Positions 24,429 to 34,911 of a stretch of DNA of 64,000 nt are shown piece by piece. Source of the DNA: Proteus terrae (GTDB lineage: Bacteria > Pseudomonadota > Gammaproteobacteria > Enterobacterales > Enterobacteriaceae); contig NZ_PENS01000002.1 of assembly GCF_003144325.1 (NCBI RefSeq), positions 124,001-188,000 of the forward strand, written 5' to 3'. Below the pieces are notes generated by a model that was not told where the DNA came from, ran no database searches, and was given only the letters and a program-made list of their open reading frames with translations. A program made the position numbers and the translations under genes. Within the stretch, counting starts at the first letter, position 1; each line of letters begins with the position of its first letter.

Positions 24429-26181
24429 AGGTTTGCGAAAAGACCCGCACACAGCAGATTATATTGATGGTCTTCCTGTTAATATGTTGGCAACACCGAA
24501 AGAAATATTGAATGCGTCAGGATATTTGCGTTCGTTCCCTGCACTAGAAAAGCGTCATAGTGTTGATGGCGTGTCTCGTGGTGTTCAGTACAACACGAAA
24601 AACAACACGGTCTATCGAGTATGTGGTAACAAACTTTATCGTGGACAGAATGCTATTGCTGATATTCAAGGTAAAGATAGGGTGACTATGGCGCACTCTG
24701 GTTACAGTCAAGCAGTAGCGTCAGGCGGTAAGTTAAAACTCTATCGCTATGACGGTGAGGTCAAAGAATTAACTAACTGGCCTGAGGAAAAGGTAATTAC
24801 CGAAGGCTATAAACGTGACGTTAAAAAATGGACTCACAAAGAAGGTAATGATGATTTTGTACCGCTCACAAAGAATGATCTAGATGGGTTCTTAACGTTA
24901 AAAATCACGCCTAAAACTTCTGATGGTAAAACCGGTAATGAGATGCTTATCACTGAGCAAATGGTAGGCGTTAAATTATCTCAGCAGGAAGAAGATGATA
25001 AACCTTATCTTACTGATGTTCTGGTGGAAGGTGTTAAGCGTGCTGGCGGTAAAATTACAGTCACGTATAAAATTAACCTTGCTAAATCTAGCGAACAAAC
25101 AGCCAAAGACGTTACTGAATTTGCAATGACACAAGAAGTGTTAGAGGTAGTTGAAAGATACCCTCAATACGAATTAGGTGATGTTGTCGATGTTGCTCGT
25201 AATCGTGGTCGTTATATTTGGTTACAGAAAGGCGGTGAAAGGTTTGGCGTTACTGACTTAGAAGATGAGTCAAAACCTGATCGCTATCGTCCATTCTACA
25301 CTGCTGAATCTCAACCTGACGGCATCATTGCTATCGATTCTTGGCGAGACATGGTGCTTTGCTTTGGTTCGTCAACCATTGAATACTTCACTATTACCGG
25401 CTCAACGAGTGCGTCACAAGTAATATATGCGCCACAGCCATCTTATATGGTTCAGATGGGTATTGCTGGTCGTGATGCTAAGTGTAAGTTCGGGGAATCA
25501 TTTGCATTCATCAGCAACCCAGCAAACGGCGCGCCATCTGTCTATATCCTTGGCTCTGGTTCTGCTAGTCAAATATCTACAGCAAGCATTGATAAAATAA
25601 TTCGTAGTTATACACCTGACGAGTTGTCGCTGGCGGTTCTTGAGACTATTCGCTTCGATGGTCATGAGTTACTCATTGTTCACTTACAGCGCCATACACT
25701 TTGCTTTGACGCAGCGGGAAGCCAGCAATATCCGCAGTGGTGCATTCTAAAGTCTGGACTGTATGACGAAACCTATCGTGCAATTGATTTTATGTATGAA
25801 GGTAATCAAATCACTGTTGCGGATAAAACCGAGGGGATTGTTGGTAATCTTGCCTTCAATAAATCATCTCAGTATGACAAGCAAGTAGAGCATATTTTAT
25901 ACGCACCGATGGCTAAAGCCGATAACGCAAGGGTGTTCGATTTAGAGCTTGAGGCATCAACAGGCGTTGCCCAGATTGCTGATAAGTTATTTCTCTCCGC
26001 AACGACTGATGGCATTAACTTTGGTCGTGAGCAAATGATTGAACAAAACTCACCATTCCAATATGACCGCCGTGTGTTATGGCGACGAGTAGGAAGAGTG
26101 AGGAAGAATATAGGGTTTAAGGTTCGCGTTATTACTAAGTCACCTGTAACACTGAGCGATCTATCGATGAGGGTTGAATAA
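24400..26181 (+). CDS. tail plug / DNA stabilization protein (P22 gp10-like) with an insertion
   Basis: 593 residues against 472 in P22 gp10. Residues 1-130 and about 253-593 align closely with P22 gp10 (for example DYIDGLPVNMLATPKEILN, YPQYELGDVVDVAR, ESQPDGIIAIDSWRDMV, ITKSPVTLSDL). Residues about 131-252 have no counterpart: a segment with WTHKEGNDDFVPLTKNDLDG and beta-like strands (GKITVTYKINLAKS). gp10 hexamers form the tail hub between gp4 and tailspike/needle. The insertion is in frame with neighbouring codon use. Confidence 0.95.
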   Translation: MTRIQIPLARGLRKDPHTADYIDGLPVNMLATPKEILNASGYLRSFPALEKRHSVDGVSRGVQYNTKNNTVYRVCGNKLYRGQNAIADIQGKDRVTMAHSGYSQAVASGGKLKLYRYDGEVKELTNWPEEKVITEGYKRDVKKWTHKEGNDDFVPLTKNDLDGFLTLKITPKTSDGKTGNEMLITEQMVGVKLSQQEEDDKPYLTDVLVEGVKRAGGKITVTYKINLAKSSEQTAKDVTEFAMTQEVLEVVERYPQYELGDVVDVARNRGRYIWLQKGGERFGVTDLEDESKPDRYRPFYTAESQPDGIIAIDSWRDMVLCFGSSTIEYFTITGSTSASQVIYAPQPSYMVQMGIAGRDAKCKFGESFAFISNPANGAPSVYILGSGSASQISTASIDKIIRSYTPDELSLAVLETIRFDGHELLIVHLQRHTLCFDAAGSQQYPQWCILKSGLYDETYRAIDFMYEGNQITVADKTEGIVGNLAFNKSSQYDKQVEHILYAPMAKADNARVFDLELEASTGVAQIADKLFLSATTDGINFGREQMIEQNSPFQYDRRVLWRRVGRVRKNIGFKVRVITKSPVTLSDLSMRVE

Positions 26182-26900
26182 TGGCAAGTGAAAACCTTTC
26201 TAAACCCATAGAAATTCAATCCGCTTATATTGTTCCAGATATCCTACCTACTAATTTCAGTGAAACATATCGACGCATAGTGCTTAGTGGTGCTGATGAT
26301 ATGGCAAAGGTAGCTGGTCGTGCAAATGAGGCTGGTGCTGAGGCTTTTGATGCTCAATCTAGAAATGATGAGCAAGATATTGTTCTTGAAGATCATGAAG
26401 AGAGAATTGGAAAAGCTGAAACAAAGATAGAGATACATGAACAACGACTAAATGATCATGAATTAAGAATTACTTCTGCTGAAGAAAAGATAATTGAGCA
26501 TGAAATCAGGCTTAATGACATTGACGTTAAAGTTGAAAATCATGAACAGCGAATAACAACCGCCGAAAGTGACATTGATTATTTAACCGAAAAAACAGCA
26601 GAGATTGATGCAGATTATGTGTCCCTGTCGAAGTTGACCAAGCAAACTCTTAAATCTCCTATCGATGTTTCAGCATCCTACTCAGTAAACGGAACTAAAG
26701 TTGTTGGCACTCGTGTTACTGGCTTTACATCAGCAACGGGTACAGCACTTAAGGGATCGTTTAATGCTAACCAGTCCTACTCATTCAGTGCTGATTACAC
26801 TCGGTCAGAAATACAAACCCTAGCAAATGGGTTAATTGAGGCTAGACAGAGAATCAAGGCGCTAGAAGATGCACTTCGCTCACACGGATTAATAGACTAA
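26181..26900 (+). CDS. tail needle (P22 gp26-like)
   Basis: 239 residues (P22 gp26 233). N-terminal plug segment (about 1-60), a long trimeric coiled coil made of HExRL-type heptads (about 70-140), then the conserved C-terminal half: SPIDVSASYSVNGTKVVG, TGTALKGSF and the end ALEDALRSHGLID, nearly identical to P22. It plugs the portal and probably pierces the outer membrane. Confidence 0.96.
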   Translation: MASENLSKPIEIQSAYIVPDILPTNFSETYRRIVLSGADDMAKVAGRANEAGAEAFDAQSRNDEQDIVLEDHEERIGKAETKIEIHEQRLNDHELRITSAEEKIIEHEIRLNDIDVKVENHEQRITTAESDIDYLTEKTAEIDADYVSLSKLTKQTLKSPIDVSASYSVNGTKVVGTRVTGFTSATGTALKGSFNANQSYSFSADYTRSEIQTLANGLIEARQRIKALEDALRSHGLID

Positions 26901-27361
26901 TGGAAATTAAAATTATTAATAACCCTATTCGGCTATCTGAGTTTTTAAATGATAAGTCGAACACGGGAAATATCGTTGATAGCAATGATCAGTACTTCAT
27001 TAAACCTGATGCGCTTTACTTGGGTATTTATGAAGGAGTTCTATTGGTTGGTGTTTTCGAGGTGCGTAATTTTTGGCATACGGTTGTTGAGTGTCATGCC
27101 ATCTTTGATGCTGGATTCCGTGGCAAGTACGCCTTTGATGCACACAAATTATTCTGCAAGTGGTTGCTGGAAAATAGTCAATTCACTAACTCAGTAACTA
27201 TGGTTCCAGATACCACAAAATACGGTCGCGTTATTGTGAAAATGCTTGGTGCTATACGTGTCGGTCATTTAGATGATGCATATATGAGTAACGGCAGGCC
27301 AGTAGGTGTCACCATCTATCAACTAAAACGCGAACAGTACGAGGAGTTATTAAAATGCTGA
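26900..27361 (+). CDS. P22 gp14-like head assembly protein (DUF2824)
   Basis: 153 residues. Pattern of a GNAT-like fold: LYLGIYEGVLLVGVFEVRNFWHTVVECHAIFD, FRGKYAFDAHKLF, VIVKMLGAIRVGHLDDAY. P22 gp14 is needed for infectious particles, exact role unclear. Start overlaps the needle stop by one base. Confidence 0.9.
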   Translation: MEIKIINNPIRLSEFLNDKSNTGNIVDSNDQYFIKPDALYLGIYEGVLLVGVFEVRNFWHTVVECHAIFDAGFRGKYAFDAHKLFCKWLLENSQFTNSVTMVPDTTKYGRVIVKMLGAIRVGHLDDAYMSNGRPVGVTIYQLKREQYEELLKC

Positions 27362-28035
27362 TTATTTCAGAGAAATTCAGAAACTCACTGCTACCCATGC
27401 ATGGATATATGAAAGGTGGTGGTGATGGTGGTGCAGGTGCTCAAGCTGATGCGACTCGCGAAGCCACGGCATTACAGCGTGAAATGTGGCAAACGAACAT
27501 GCAAAACCTTGCGCCATTTACTCCACTCGCTCAACAGTATATTGGTCAATTGCAAAACTTATCTTCTTTAGAAGGTCAGGGTCAAGCATTAAACCAATAC
27601 TACAACTCTCAAGCATTTAACGATTTATCAAACCAAGCACGTTATCAGCAATTAGCCAGTGCAGAAGCTACCGGTGGATTAGGTTCAACAGCAACAAGCA
27701 ATCAACTTGCATCTATCGCCCCTACGCTTGGACAAGGTTGGTTGGCTGACCAAATGAATAACTACCAGAACTTAGCCAACGTTGGTCTTGGTGCTTTGCA
27801 GGGGCAGGCTAGTGCCGGTCAAAACTACGCAAACAATATGGGGCAATTGCTACAACAAAATGCAAATGCTCAAGCAGCTATGGCTAATCGACCGTCATCT
27901 ATGCAACAAGGAATGATGGGAGGTCTTGGTGGTGCTATGGCTGGCGCTCAACTTGGTAGTGTTGTTCCTGGTCTTGGTACTGCGTGGGGAGCTGGTATCG
28001 GCGCTGGCGTTGGTTTATTGGGAGGATTGTTCTAA
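27355..28035 (+). CDS. ejection protein (P22 gp7-like)
   Basis: 226 residues (P22 gp7 229). Gly/Ala/Gln-rich with a conserved LGGAMAGAQLG...GAGIGAGVGLLGG end, which looks membrane-active. Packaged inside the head and ejected to form a channel with gp16 and gp20. Confidence 0.92.
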   Translation: MLIISEKFRNSLLPMHGYMKGGGDGGAGAQADATREATALQREMWQTNMQNLAPFTPLAQQYIGQLQNLSSLEGQGQALNQYYNSQAFNDLSNQARYQQLASAEATGGLGSTATSNQLASIAPTLGQGWLADQMNNYQNLANVGLGALQGQASAGQNYANNMGQLLQQNANAQAAMANRPSSMQQGMMGGLGGAMAGAQLGSVVPGLGTAWGAGIGAGVGLLGGLF

Positions 28036-29606
28036 TGGCTACATGGCAACCATCAGTTAACTCAGGTGGGTTTCTTGGTTCGATAGGTCAATTTAATGAT
28101 AACGCACCGAGAGCCAGTGATGCAAATCCTGTTATTAACTCAATTAATCAAAGTAATGAGCTGGCTCGTTCTGGTGCTAATAACATGGGTCTGCAAGCAT
28201 TAAATGGACTTGTAGGTCTTGCTGGTATCTATCAGGAAAATAAAGCCAAAGAACGTCTTGGTGAATTCCAAAAAGCATGGGGTGAGGCGTACGCGAATAG
28301 TGATCGTGATGGCATGAGACAGTTGCTGGCTACTTATCCTGAATACGCTCAAGCTATCACTGGCGGTATGCAAGGTGTTTCCGCTGATGTTCGCGAATCT
28401 TTGGGTAACTTATCATCTGGCTATCGCAATGCGGTAATGAATGGTAATGCCACTGATTACGTTAGACAGAATGCAGATACATTTCGTCGCCTTGGCATTG
28501 ATCCAATGGAGGCTGTATCTATTGCAGAGAAAGACCCTAAAGCGGCTGTTCAATTAGCTGATCATATTGGCATGTCATCATTAGGCATTGATGATTATTT
28601 TAACCTACAAGATAAACAACTTGGCAGACAGATTGACCAAGGTCGTTTAGATGAGCAAATCAGAAGCAATCAAGCTGGTGAAGCACTAACAAGAGAGGGT
28701 CACCAGGTACAGGTTCGTGGCCAGAATATTTCTAGGGCGAATGCACTAACATCAGCCTATGCCCCAACCTCTGCAATGCAAAACTACTCTCAATATGCTC
28801 AGATGTTAAAAACTGACCCAGAAGGAGCTAAGGCGTTTGCTCAAGCTGCTGGGATAAATCCATCAGAAAAGAAATTATTTAAAGTTGAAGAAGCTCCTGA
28901 TGGAGGAATAATTAAATATTATTCAAATGGCGATGAGGAGAGGGGCTCTATAAATCAACCTGTTCAAATTGATGGAATGGGGAATCCAATATCTGTAAAT
29001 CAAGCCAATAGAATAATGGAAAAATCAACAGGTGAGCAAAGAAAGGCGGCTGGGTTTGCCTTTAGGGTTAGAAATGGTATTGATACAGCTAACTCATTAG
29101 TAGATTCTGGAAAAGTGTCACCGCAAAGAGCGGCGGCTATTAATTCAGCCCTAAGGGATGGAACATTTGCAAGGATGGCTTTATCTGGTGATGAACAGTC
29201 ATACATAGCATCAATGCAGGATGCAGTTTTAGCTATTCTTCGTAAGGAGTCAGGCGCTGCTATACCTGATTTTGAAATGGAGCGTTATTTTAGAACATAC
29301 ACCCCCCAGTTAGGTGATGAAAGCGCTGCTGTAAAAACAAAGGCTAGACTTCTTGAAAATCAATTCAAGGCAATTAGAGCAGAATCAGGCAAGGCATTTG
29401 ATGCCATGATGGTTATCAATTCTGGATATGAAACACCACCTAACCAGCAGACGAGTAACACTAACGAGCAACAGCAACCTCCAAAAACAACTGTTGAAAA
29501 TCAGCGGGGAGGTCAGTCAGGCTCAATCTCAGAAGGAACTACCGCAACCAACCCAAAAACAGGGCAAAAAATAATTTTTAGAGGTGGTCAATGGCAACCG
29601 ATTTAG
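28035..29606 (+). CDS. ejection protein (P22 gp20-like)
   Basis: 523 residues from the ATG that shares one base with the gp7 stop (TAATG); an in-frame start 51 nt upstream inside gp7 is unlikely. P22 gp20 has 471. Starts MATWQPSVNSGGFLGSIGQF; middle rich in Gln and Ala, C-terminus low-complexity (TNEQQQPPKTTVENQRGGQ) followed by GTTATNPKTGQKIIFRGGQW. Ejected with the DNA. Confidence 0.9.
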   Translation: MATWQPSVNSGGFLGSIGQFNDNAPRASDANPVINSINQSNELARSGANNMGLQALNGLVGLAGIYQENKAKERLGEFQKAWGEAYANSDRDGMRQLLATYPEYAQAITGGMQGVSADVRESLGNLSSGYRNAVMNGNATDYVRQNADTFRRLGIDPMEAVSIAEKDPKAAVQLADHIGMSSLGIDDYFNLQDKQLGRQIDQGRLDEQIRSNQAGEALTREGHQVQVRGQNISRANALTSAYAPTSAMQNYSQYAQMLKTDPEGAKAFAQAAGINPSEKKLFKVEEAPDGGIIKYYSNGDEERGSINQPVQIDGMGNPISVNQANRIMEKSTGEQRKAAGFAFRVRNGIDTANSLVDSGKVSPQRAAAINSALRDGTFARMALSGDEQSYIASMQDAVLAILRKESGAAIPDFEMERYFRTYTPQLGDESAAVKTKARLLENQFKAIRAESGKAFDAMMVINSGYETPPNQQTSNTNEQQQPPKTTVENQRGGQSGSISEGTTATNPKTGQKIIFRGGQWQPI

Positions 29607-31555
29607 GATTACCTGATGGATTCGTTTTGGATGAGCCTGTAAATAATAGCCTGCCAGATGGTTTTGTTTTAGATGAACAACAAGAACAAGGCCTTCAACC
29701 ACCACAGCCAGAAAACAGCTATATCGCTGGCATGAAACAAGCCAACCAGAACCTTTCTCAAGGGTTACAGCAATCGTCTGATGATGCTAAAGGCTTCCGT
29801 GAAAGCGCAATAGATGCCTTTACTGGTGAAAGTAAGATGACTCCCGAAGTTCAAGGGCTAGAGGGGATCATGTCATCACCAGAAATGAATGCATTTAATA
29901 CTGATGCAATGAAAGCGGCTTGGGTGCAAATGTTCGGTAATGATAACGACTTTGTAAAAGTTATCAGCAATATGGGTGGGCAGGTATCTCAAGATGAGAA
30001 GGGAAATTTACTGGTTGATTTACCTTCTGGTCGCTACGCATTAAATAAGCCGGGCCTATCATCTGAAGATATCATGCCATTTATCGCGAACGCAGTTGCA
30101 TTCACTCCAGCGGCTAGAGCGCCAACAATTGTTGGCGCAACAGCTAGATCAGCAGGAACGGATTTAGCACTGCAATCATCTGTTAATATGGCAGGCGGTG
30201 GTGATATTAATCCGTGGCAAACTGCATTGTCTGCTGGTATTGGTGGTGGGGGAAAGGCTATTGAGCGCGGGCTTAGCGGTCTATCTCGCGCAACAAGTGG
30301 AAATATCGCGCCAGAAACTCAGCAGTTATTAAGGAATGCTGAGCAAAATGGAATAGATGTACTGACAACAGATGTTTTGCCACCAAGAACGTCAGTAGGA
30401 AGGCAGCTTCAACAGGCAGGCGAGCAAAGTATTGGTGGTACTGGTAACCGCAGGGCAATACAAGCAGAGCAAAGAGAAAACTTTGTCGAGTCTATTCCAC
30501 AGATGATTGAACAGGAGTTCGGTATTTATGCTCCACATGTTATGCAGGGAGAGGTTAGCGCAGGATTACGCAGAGCTAAGGATATGCACGGTGGCGTGAT
30601 AAATAACATTACTCAACAAATGACAGGTGTTCCAGTCACACCAATCAGATCTATTCCAGCAATTGATGAGGCATTACAACGGATAGGAAATGGTTTAGCT
30701 CCAAATAACGCAGCTGTGCAAATACTAACGAACCTCAGAAATAGGGTTGCAAATGGCGCTAGCTTTGAAGAGCTTCGTAATTTACGAACAGAGCTTCGTC
30801 AAAGTCTACAGGGAGATAACTTAGCTATGCCAACAGCTCTTGAGTCTGCATACAACAGAATAAATACTGCCATGACAAATGACATGAATAGATCTGTTGG
30901 TCAGAACTTAGGTGCTGGCACATTAAACCAGCTTCGTCATGCTAATAACGAATATCGAAACATAGCAAGAGGGATAGAGAAAACAGGGTTAAAACGTGCA
31001 TTGGAGAAAGGTGATATCACTCCAGAGCTAATCAATAATATTGTTTACAGTAAGCGTCCTAGTGACATCGCTAGAATATTCAACATGGTTAATGAAAATG
31101 GCAGAAACCAATTGCGATCTGCTTATTTGACTCGTGCCTATGAGAAAGCTAATGGCTCTCCTCAGAGGATGGTTACTCAATTAAATCAGTTAATCAATCA
31201 GTCAAATAGTCAGGTGTTTAATACAGTATTTAACCAGCAGCAACGCAGGATGGTTGAGGGAATGCGTGATGTTCTCGAAGCGACAAGAAGAGCCAGCACG
31301 GCAAATCAAGTTACTCAAACAGGCATGTCACTGATAACTCCAACACGAACAGCGGCCACATTGTTAACCGGAGGAACCTCTCTTGGCATTGAAACTGGAA
31401 CCGGTTTAATCGCTAGAATGTATGAATCACCAGCGATAAGAAACATGTTATTACGCCTACACAACACACCACGAGGAAGTACTGCCAGAGATAGAGCGAT
31501 AACTAATATAATCAATACTCTAACTGCTACTGGTCAAGCCGAAAGCAGAAACTAA
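29591..31555 (+). CDS. ejection protein (P22 gp16-like)
   Basis: 654 residues (P22 gp16 609). The N-terminus repeats LPDGFVLDE twice, a common targeting motif in such internal proteins. A glycine-rich segment (SAGIGGGGKAIERGL) and a long helical C-terminal half follow. P22 gp16 acts early in DNA entry and can partially permeabilise membranes. Overlaps gp20 by 16 nt. Confidence 0.9.
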   Translation: MATDLGLPDGFVLDEPVNNSLPDGFVLDEQQEQGLQPPQPENSYIAGMKQANQNLSQGLQQSSDDAKGFRESAIDAFTGESKMTPEVQGLEGIMSSPEMNAFNTDAMKAAWVQMFGNDNDFVKVISNMGGQVSQDEKGNLLVDLPSGRYALNKPGLSSEDIMPFIANAVAFTPAARAPTIVGATARSAGTDLALQSSVNMAGGGDINPWQTALSAGIGGGGKAIERGLSGLSRATSGNIAPETQQLLRNAEQNGIDVLTTDVLPPRTSVGRQLQQAGEQSIGGTGNRRAIQAEQRENFVESIPQMIEQEFGIYAPHVMQGEVSAGLRRAKDMHGGVINNITQQMTGVPVTPIRSIPAIDEALQRIGNGLAPNNAAVQILTNLRNRVANGASFEELRNLRTELRQSLQGDNLAMPTALESAYNRINTAMTNDMNRSVGQNLGAGTLNQLRHANNEYRNIARGIEKTGLKRALEKGDITPELINNIVYSKRPSDIARIFNMVNENGRNQLRSAYLTRAYEKANGSPQRMVTQLNQLINQSNSQVFNTVFNQQQRRMVEGMRDVLEATRRASTANQVTQTGMSLITPTRTAATLLTGGTSLGIETGTGLIARMYESPAIRNMLLRLHNTPRGSTARDRAITNIINTLTATGQAESRN

Positions 31556-31590
31556 TCAACTAGGTTATGGACAACCTAAAAAATAACAAC

Positions 31591-31612
31591 ACCGCTTAAT
31601 TGCGGTTTTTTT
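31591..31612 (+). terminator. terminator after gp16-like gene
   Basis: ACCGC-TTAATT-GCGGT stem followed by six Ts. Separates the tail operon from the tailspike gene. Confidence 0.85.
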
Positions 31613-31623
31613 ACGTCCAAAAT

Positions 31624-31643
31624 ACACCAGATTAATCTGGTGT
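31624..31643. promoter_or_regulatory. perfect 20-bp palindrome before the tailspike
   Basis: ACACCAGATT is followed directly by its exact reverse complement. It lies 24 bp upstream of the tailspike ATG, in the place where P22 carries its immI genes. It could be an operator for a dimeric repressor or an RNA hairpin. Seen in sequence; role inferred. Confidence 0.6.
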
Positions 31644-31667
31644 GACTACTCACGCTCGGAGAAAGCA

Positions 31668-33758
31668 ATGTCAGATATTATTCCTAATGTCGTAGTGTCA
31701 ATGCCGTCACAATTATTCACTCTCGCAAGGAAATTCCAAGCGGCGAGTAATGGTAAAATTTATATTGGAAAAATTGATACCGATCCAACACTACCAGAAA
31801 ATCAAATTCAGGTTTATTTAGAAAATGAAGATGGTTCTCACATTCCTGTACCGCAGCCTTTAATTATCAATCAGGCTGGATTCCCTGTTTATAATGGTCA
31901 GATTGCTAAGTTTGTGACAGTTGAGGGTCACAGTATGTCTGTGTATGACAGTTACGGATCGCAGCAGTTCTATTATCCGAATGTGTTGAAGTACGATCCT
32001 GACCAGTTTGATATAAAAACAACTCCAGTGATAAATAGTAAAGTACAGTATTTTGATGACATAGAATCACTAAGAAACAGTGAAAATATAAAATCTAGAT
32101 CACTATATGTTATTGAGTATTTCAAAGGATCATCTATTGGTGGTGGGTGTTTTTATATAGATTATGACGATAAGTTATCACTGGATAATGGCGGTACAGT
32201 GATAGTAAACAATGATGGATTCAGAATAAAAAGATTAACAGATACCATTAGACTTTCTGAATTTGGAATATTTAATAACTCACCATTAGTTACAAAGGAA
32301 AATTGTGAGGCTGCATTTAAATGGGGGTTTGAAAACGGCTATACTAAATTTGAAACATCTATATCAGAAATAACTTTAGACTTTCCGTTACATATAAAAA
32401 TTCCTGATGATTATATTTATGACTCAATAGAAATTAATTCATCAGGTGTTCATAAATTTAAGTATGATTTGGTTATACAAATCCCTGAGTGGCAACATAA
32501 AAAGACTGATTACCTATACGCAATATTTGGGAATGGCAAGACTAGAGTTAATATAAATCTTAATTTTGATAATTCTGGAATGGGAAACTCAAAACCAAAC
32601 ACTAGAGGAAAAACAATAGGTTTGAGGATTGATGATTGCCCAAATTCATATTTAAATGTATTTGGTAAAAATAATAATGGATATGGTGTCTGGATTGTAT
32701 CTAGTGACAATACAGAAATAAAGTTAGTTGGTAGAAATTTAGATGGATATCAATCTACTGACGTTAAAGATGATTCTGGTAATTTAGTGGCATTTGATGA
32801 TTACGGGGATGCTTTGTATATTGTGTCAAATAATATAACAGTATCTTATTTGGATGTTAGAACAGACAGAGGCGGTAGAGCTGGTGTTGTTTTTGAGGGG
32901 ACATTCACAAAAAGTGAAAGCGTTAATGGTCAATTAAATAATTTTAACATTGTTGGTTATGATAGAGGAGTGCACATAGAAAGCACGAAAGAAAATATGG
33001 GAAGTATATTTATCAGCAATGGAAGATTGTTAAACAATAATACTCAAATACTTTCTTTTAATGGTAATTCGGATAAGGTTAAAAACAGAATAGATGTTTC
33101 AGTAGATAACGTTCAATTTTTATATGATCATCAAATATCACCATATATCACTGAAGGCAGAGATTTTTTTTCCAGAGGTGCATTCATGTTATCAGGCTCA
33201 AACATGAATTCATCAAACTGCGTCTTTGGAATGAATGATTATCCCAGTGTTATTTCTGGAAATGGTACTTACAAGAGCGTTAATGACACGTACATGTTAG
33301 ATTCTAGCGGGTTACAATTATCTTATGGAAGTGTTGAGATAAATAACTTAAACGCAAGAGCTACAAAAAAAGACTTTAAATTTAATGGAAATACTCTAAT
33401 AAGAGATAGTGTATTTGGTGGTAATGTGTATTTAACTGAGATTTGGGGGAGATATCACATTGATAATGTTACATTTTCAGGAAACAACACATCACCATCA
33501 GGACACTTAATATTTCCATATATTCGCAGAGCTGGTTATTATTCAAATATTACATTTGATTATGTAATAGATTATGCTATTGATAATAGGAATGAAAATA
33601 GTAAATTTAACCTTCCATTAATAAATTATATCAGAGTGTTATCTGGTGATGATGCTGGAAGATTGTTTTTACCAACAAACACAACAACAAATAACAGATA
33701 TATAAGATCAGTGCCATCATACACATTGTTTGGAACGATTGAGTCTGAAGTGGTATAA
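31668..33758 (+). CDS. tailspike with P22 head-binding domain
   Basis: 696 residues. Residues 1 to about 110 match the P22 gp9 head-binding domain ([36 protein letters not shown]..., [20 protein letters not shown]). The rest is unrelated to P22 gp9 by eye, Asn/Ser/Gly-rich and beta-helix-like, as expected for a depolymerase or receptor-binding domain aimed at a Proteus O-antigen or capsule. The codons after about 32030 are clearly more AT-rich than the head-binding part, a sign of a swapped receptor domain. Ribosome site CGGAG. Confidence 0.92.
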   Translation: MSDIIPNVVVSMPSQLFTLARKFQAASNGKIYIGKIDTDPTLPENQIQVYLENEDGSHIPVPQPLIINQAGFPVYNGQIAKFVTVEGHSMSVYDSYGSQQFYYPNVLKYDPDQFDIKTTPVINSKVQYFDDIESLRNSENIKSRSLYVIEYFKGSSIGGGCFYIDYDDKLSLDNGGTVIVNNDGFRIKRLTDTIRLSEFGIFNNSPLVTKENCEAAFKWGFENGYTKFETSISEITLDFPLHIKIPDDYIYDSIEINSSGVHKFKYDLVIQIPEWQHKKTDYLYAIFGNGKTRVNINLNFDNSGMGNSKPNTRGKTIGLRIDDCPNSYLNVFGKNNNGYGVWIVSSDNTEIKLVGRNLDGYQSTDVKDDSGNLVAFDDYGDALYIVSNNITVSYLDVRTDRGGRAGVVFEGTFTKSESVNGQLNNFNIVGYDRGVHIESTKENMGSIFISNGRLLNNNTQILSFNGNSDKVKNRIDVSVDNVQFLYDHQISPYITEGRDFFSRGAFMLSGSNMNSSNCVFGMNDYPSVISGNGTYKSVNDTYMLDSSGLQLSYGSVEINNLNARATKKDFKFNGNTLIRDSVFGGNVYLTEIWGRYHIDNVTFSGNNTSPSGHLIFPYIRRAGYYSNITFDYVIDYAIDNRNENSKFNLPLINYIRVLSGDDAGRLFLPTNTTTNNRYIRSVPSYTLFGTIESEVV

Positions 33759-33787
33759 ATGTTAGCCCTGATATTCAGGGCTTTCAC

Positions 33788-34852
33788 CTAACTATTTAAT
33801 ATATGTCTCGCCTTCTTTATTGACCACTTTTCTACTGTTGAGTAAAGAATGAAAGATATTAAGATTGAAAATGATAATTGCATCACCACCAAAGACATAC
33901 CGCTCTTCACTTGTATTGAGTTTATATTATTTAATACAAGAAGAGATATTGGGTGTGATATATAGAATGAGTATGATATATCACCAAGTAATGACAGGAT
34001 CATTATCTTCTTAAATCCGTTTACCTTTTCAATTAGAGATAATGACACCAAAAGAATAAAGCAAGGTATACCTATTGACATAGGGCCATGCCCGCTAAAT
34101 AAGAAAATGCCAGATATTGAAAATAATGATAAACATATTAACACTCCATATATTTTTGTGGCTATTTCCTTTGTTGTTATGTTGTATATTTTCGCGGCAA
34201 CCATCCCCATTACAAACTCAAAAAACATTGGGCTTGATAATAATGACAACACTCCTCCATCACTCCATCTGGAATATGGATTAATTAGTGATTGCTTTGA
34301 CGATAGAAAGTACAATGTAATAACCATTATAAATATAAATATTGAACATAATTCTGCTCTATATTTATGTGATACCATCATTGATATTGAAAAAATAATA
34401 TAAAAAACAATCTCGTATGTTAACGTCCATGCTGTTGTTATAATGGAGAATCCAAAGAAAGGAGGAACGCCATCAAAATTCAGAGGAATTAGAAAAATAG
34501 ACTTTGTTATTTTTAATATGTCTATACCATATCCTTTGTTTAATATAAAAATATTTACAATTAGGAATGATAACAAACAAACCCAGTACAGTGGGAATAT
34601 CCTAAAAAATCTCTTTACATAAAAAGATTTCATGCTGCGGCTGTTGTTTGTCGATATATATATAACAAATCCACTAACCATAAAAAACAGGTCAACTCCA
34701 AAATAACCATTTCCGAACAATATACTTCCAAGATCTCTCTGAGCGTACGTGTTATTTAAAAGCCCTCTTGTGTGATACATAAATACCAGTAGAGCAGCGA
34801 TGCCTCTCAAGTAATGTATTGAATAAATCAAACTGCTTTCTTTTTTTTCCAT
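33788..34852 (-). CDS. acyltransferase 3 family membrane protein
   Basis: 354 residues with about ten membrane segments. N-terminal family signature YSIHYLRGIAALLVFMYHTRG contains the conserved Arg16 and His27; GYFGVDLFFMVSGFVIY and AWTLTYEIVFYIIF follow. Such enzymes acetylate sugars of O-antigen or other glycans. Very AT-rich and opposite to the tailspike, like seroconversion cassettes of P22-like phages. Probable role: change the lysogen's surface receptor. No good ribosome site is seen. Confidence 0.85.
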   Translation of the reverse strand: MEKKESSLIYSIHYLRGIAALLVFMYHTRGLLNNTYAQRDLGSILFGNGYFGVDLFFMVSGFVIYISTNNSRSMKSFYVKRFFRIFPLYWVCLLSFLIVNIFILNKGYGIDILKITKSIFLIPLNFDGVPPFFGFSIITTAWTLTYEIVFYIIFSISMMVSHKYRAELCSIFIFIMVITLYFLSSKQSLINPYSRWSDGGVLSLLSSPMFFEFVMGMVAAKIYNITTKEIATKIYGVLICLSLFSISGIFLFSGHGPMSIGIPCFILLVSLSLIEKVNGFKKIMILSLLGDISYSFYISHPISLLVLNNINSIQVKSGMSLVVMQLSFSILISFILYSTVEKWSIKKARHILNS

Positions 34853-34911
34853 AATTTTATTCTTAAAAAAATTTAACGAATGATATCATTTAGAATTATT
34901 TAAATCACTAA

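Noticed and set aside
27984-28034. N-terminal extension of the gp20-like protein
   Set aside because: The extension overlaps gp7 in another frame and lacks a ribosome site; the TAATG junction gives a normal start at 28035.
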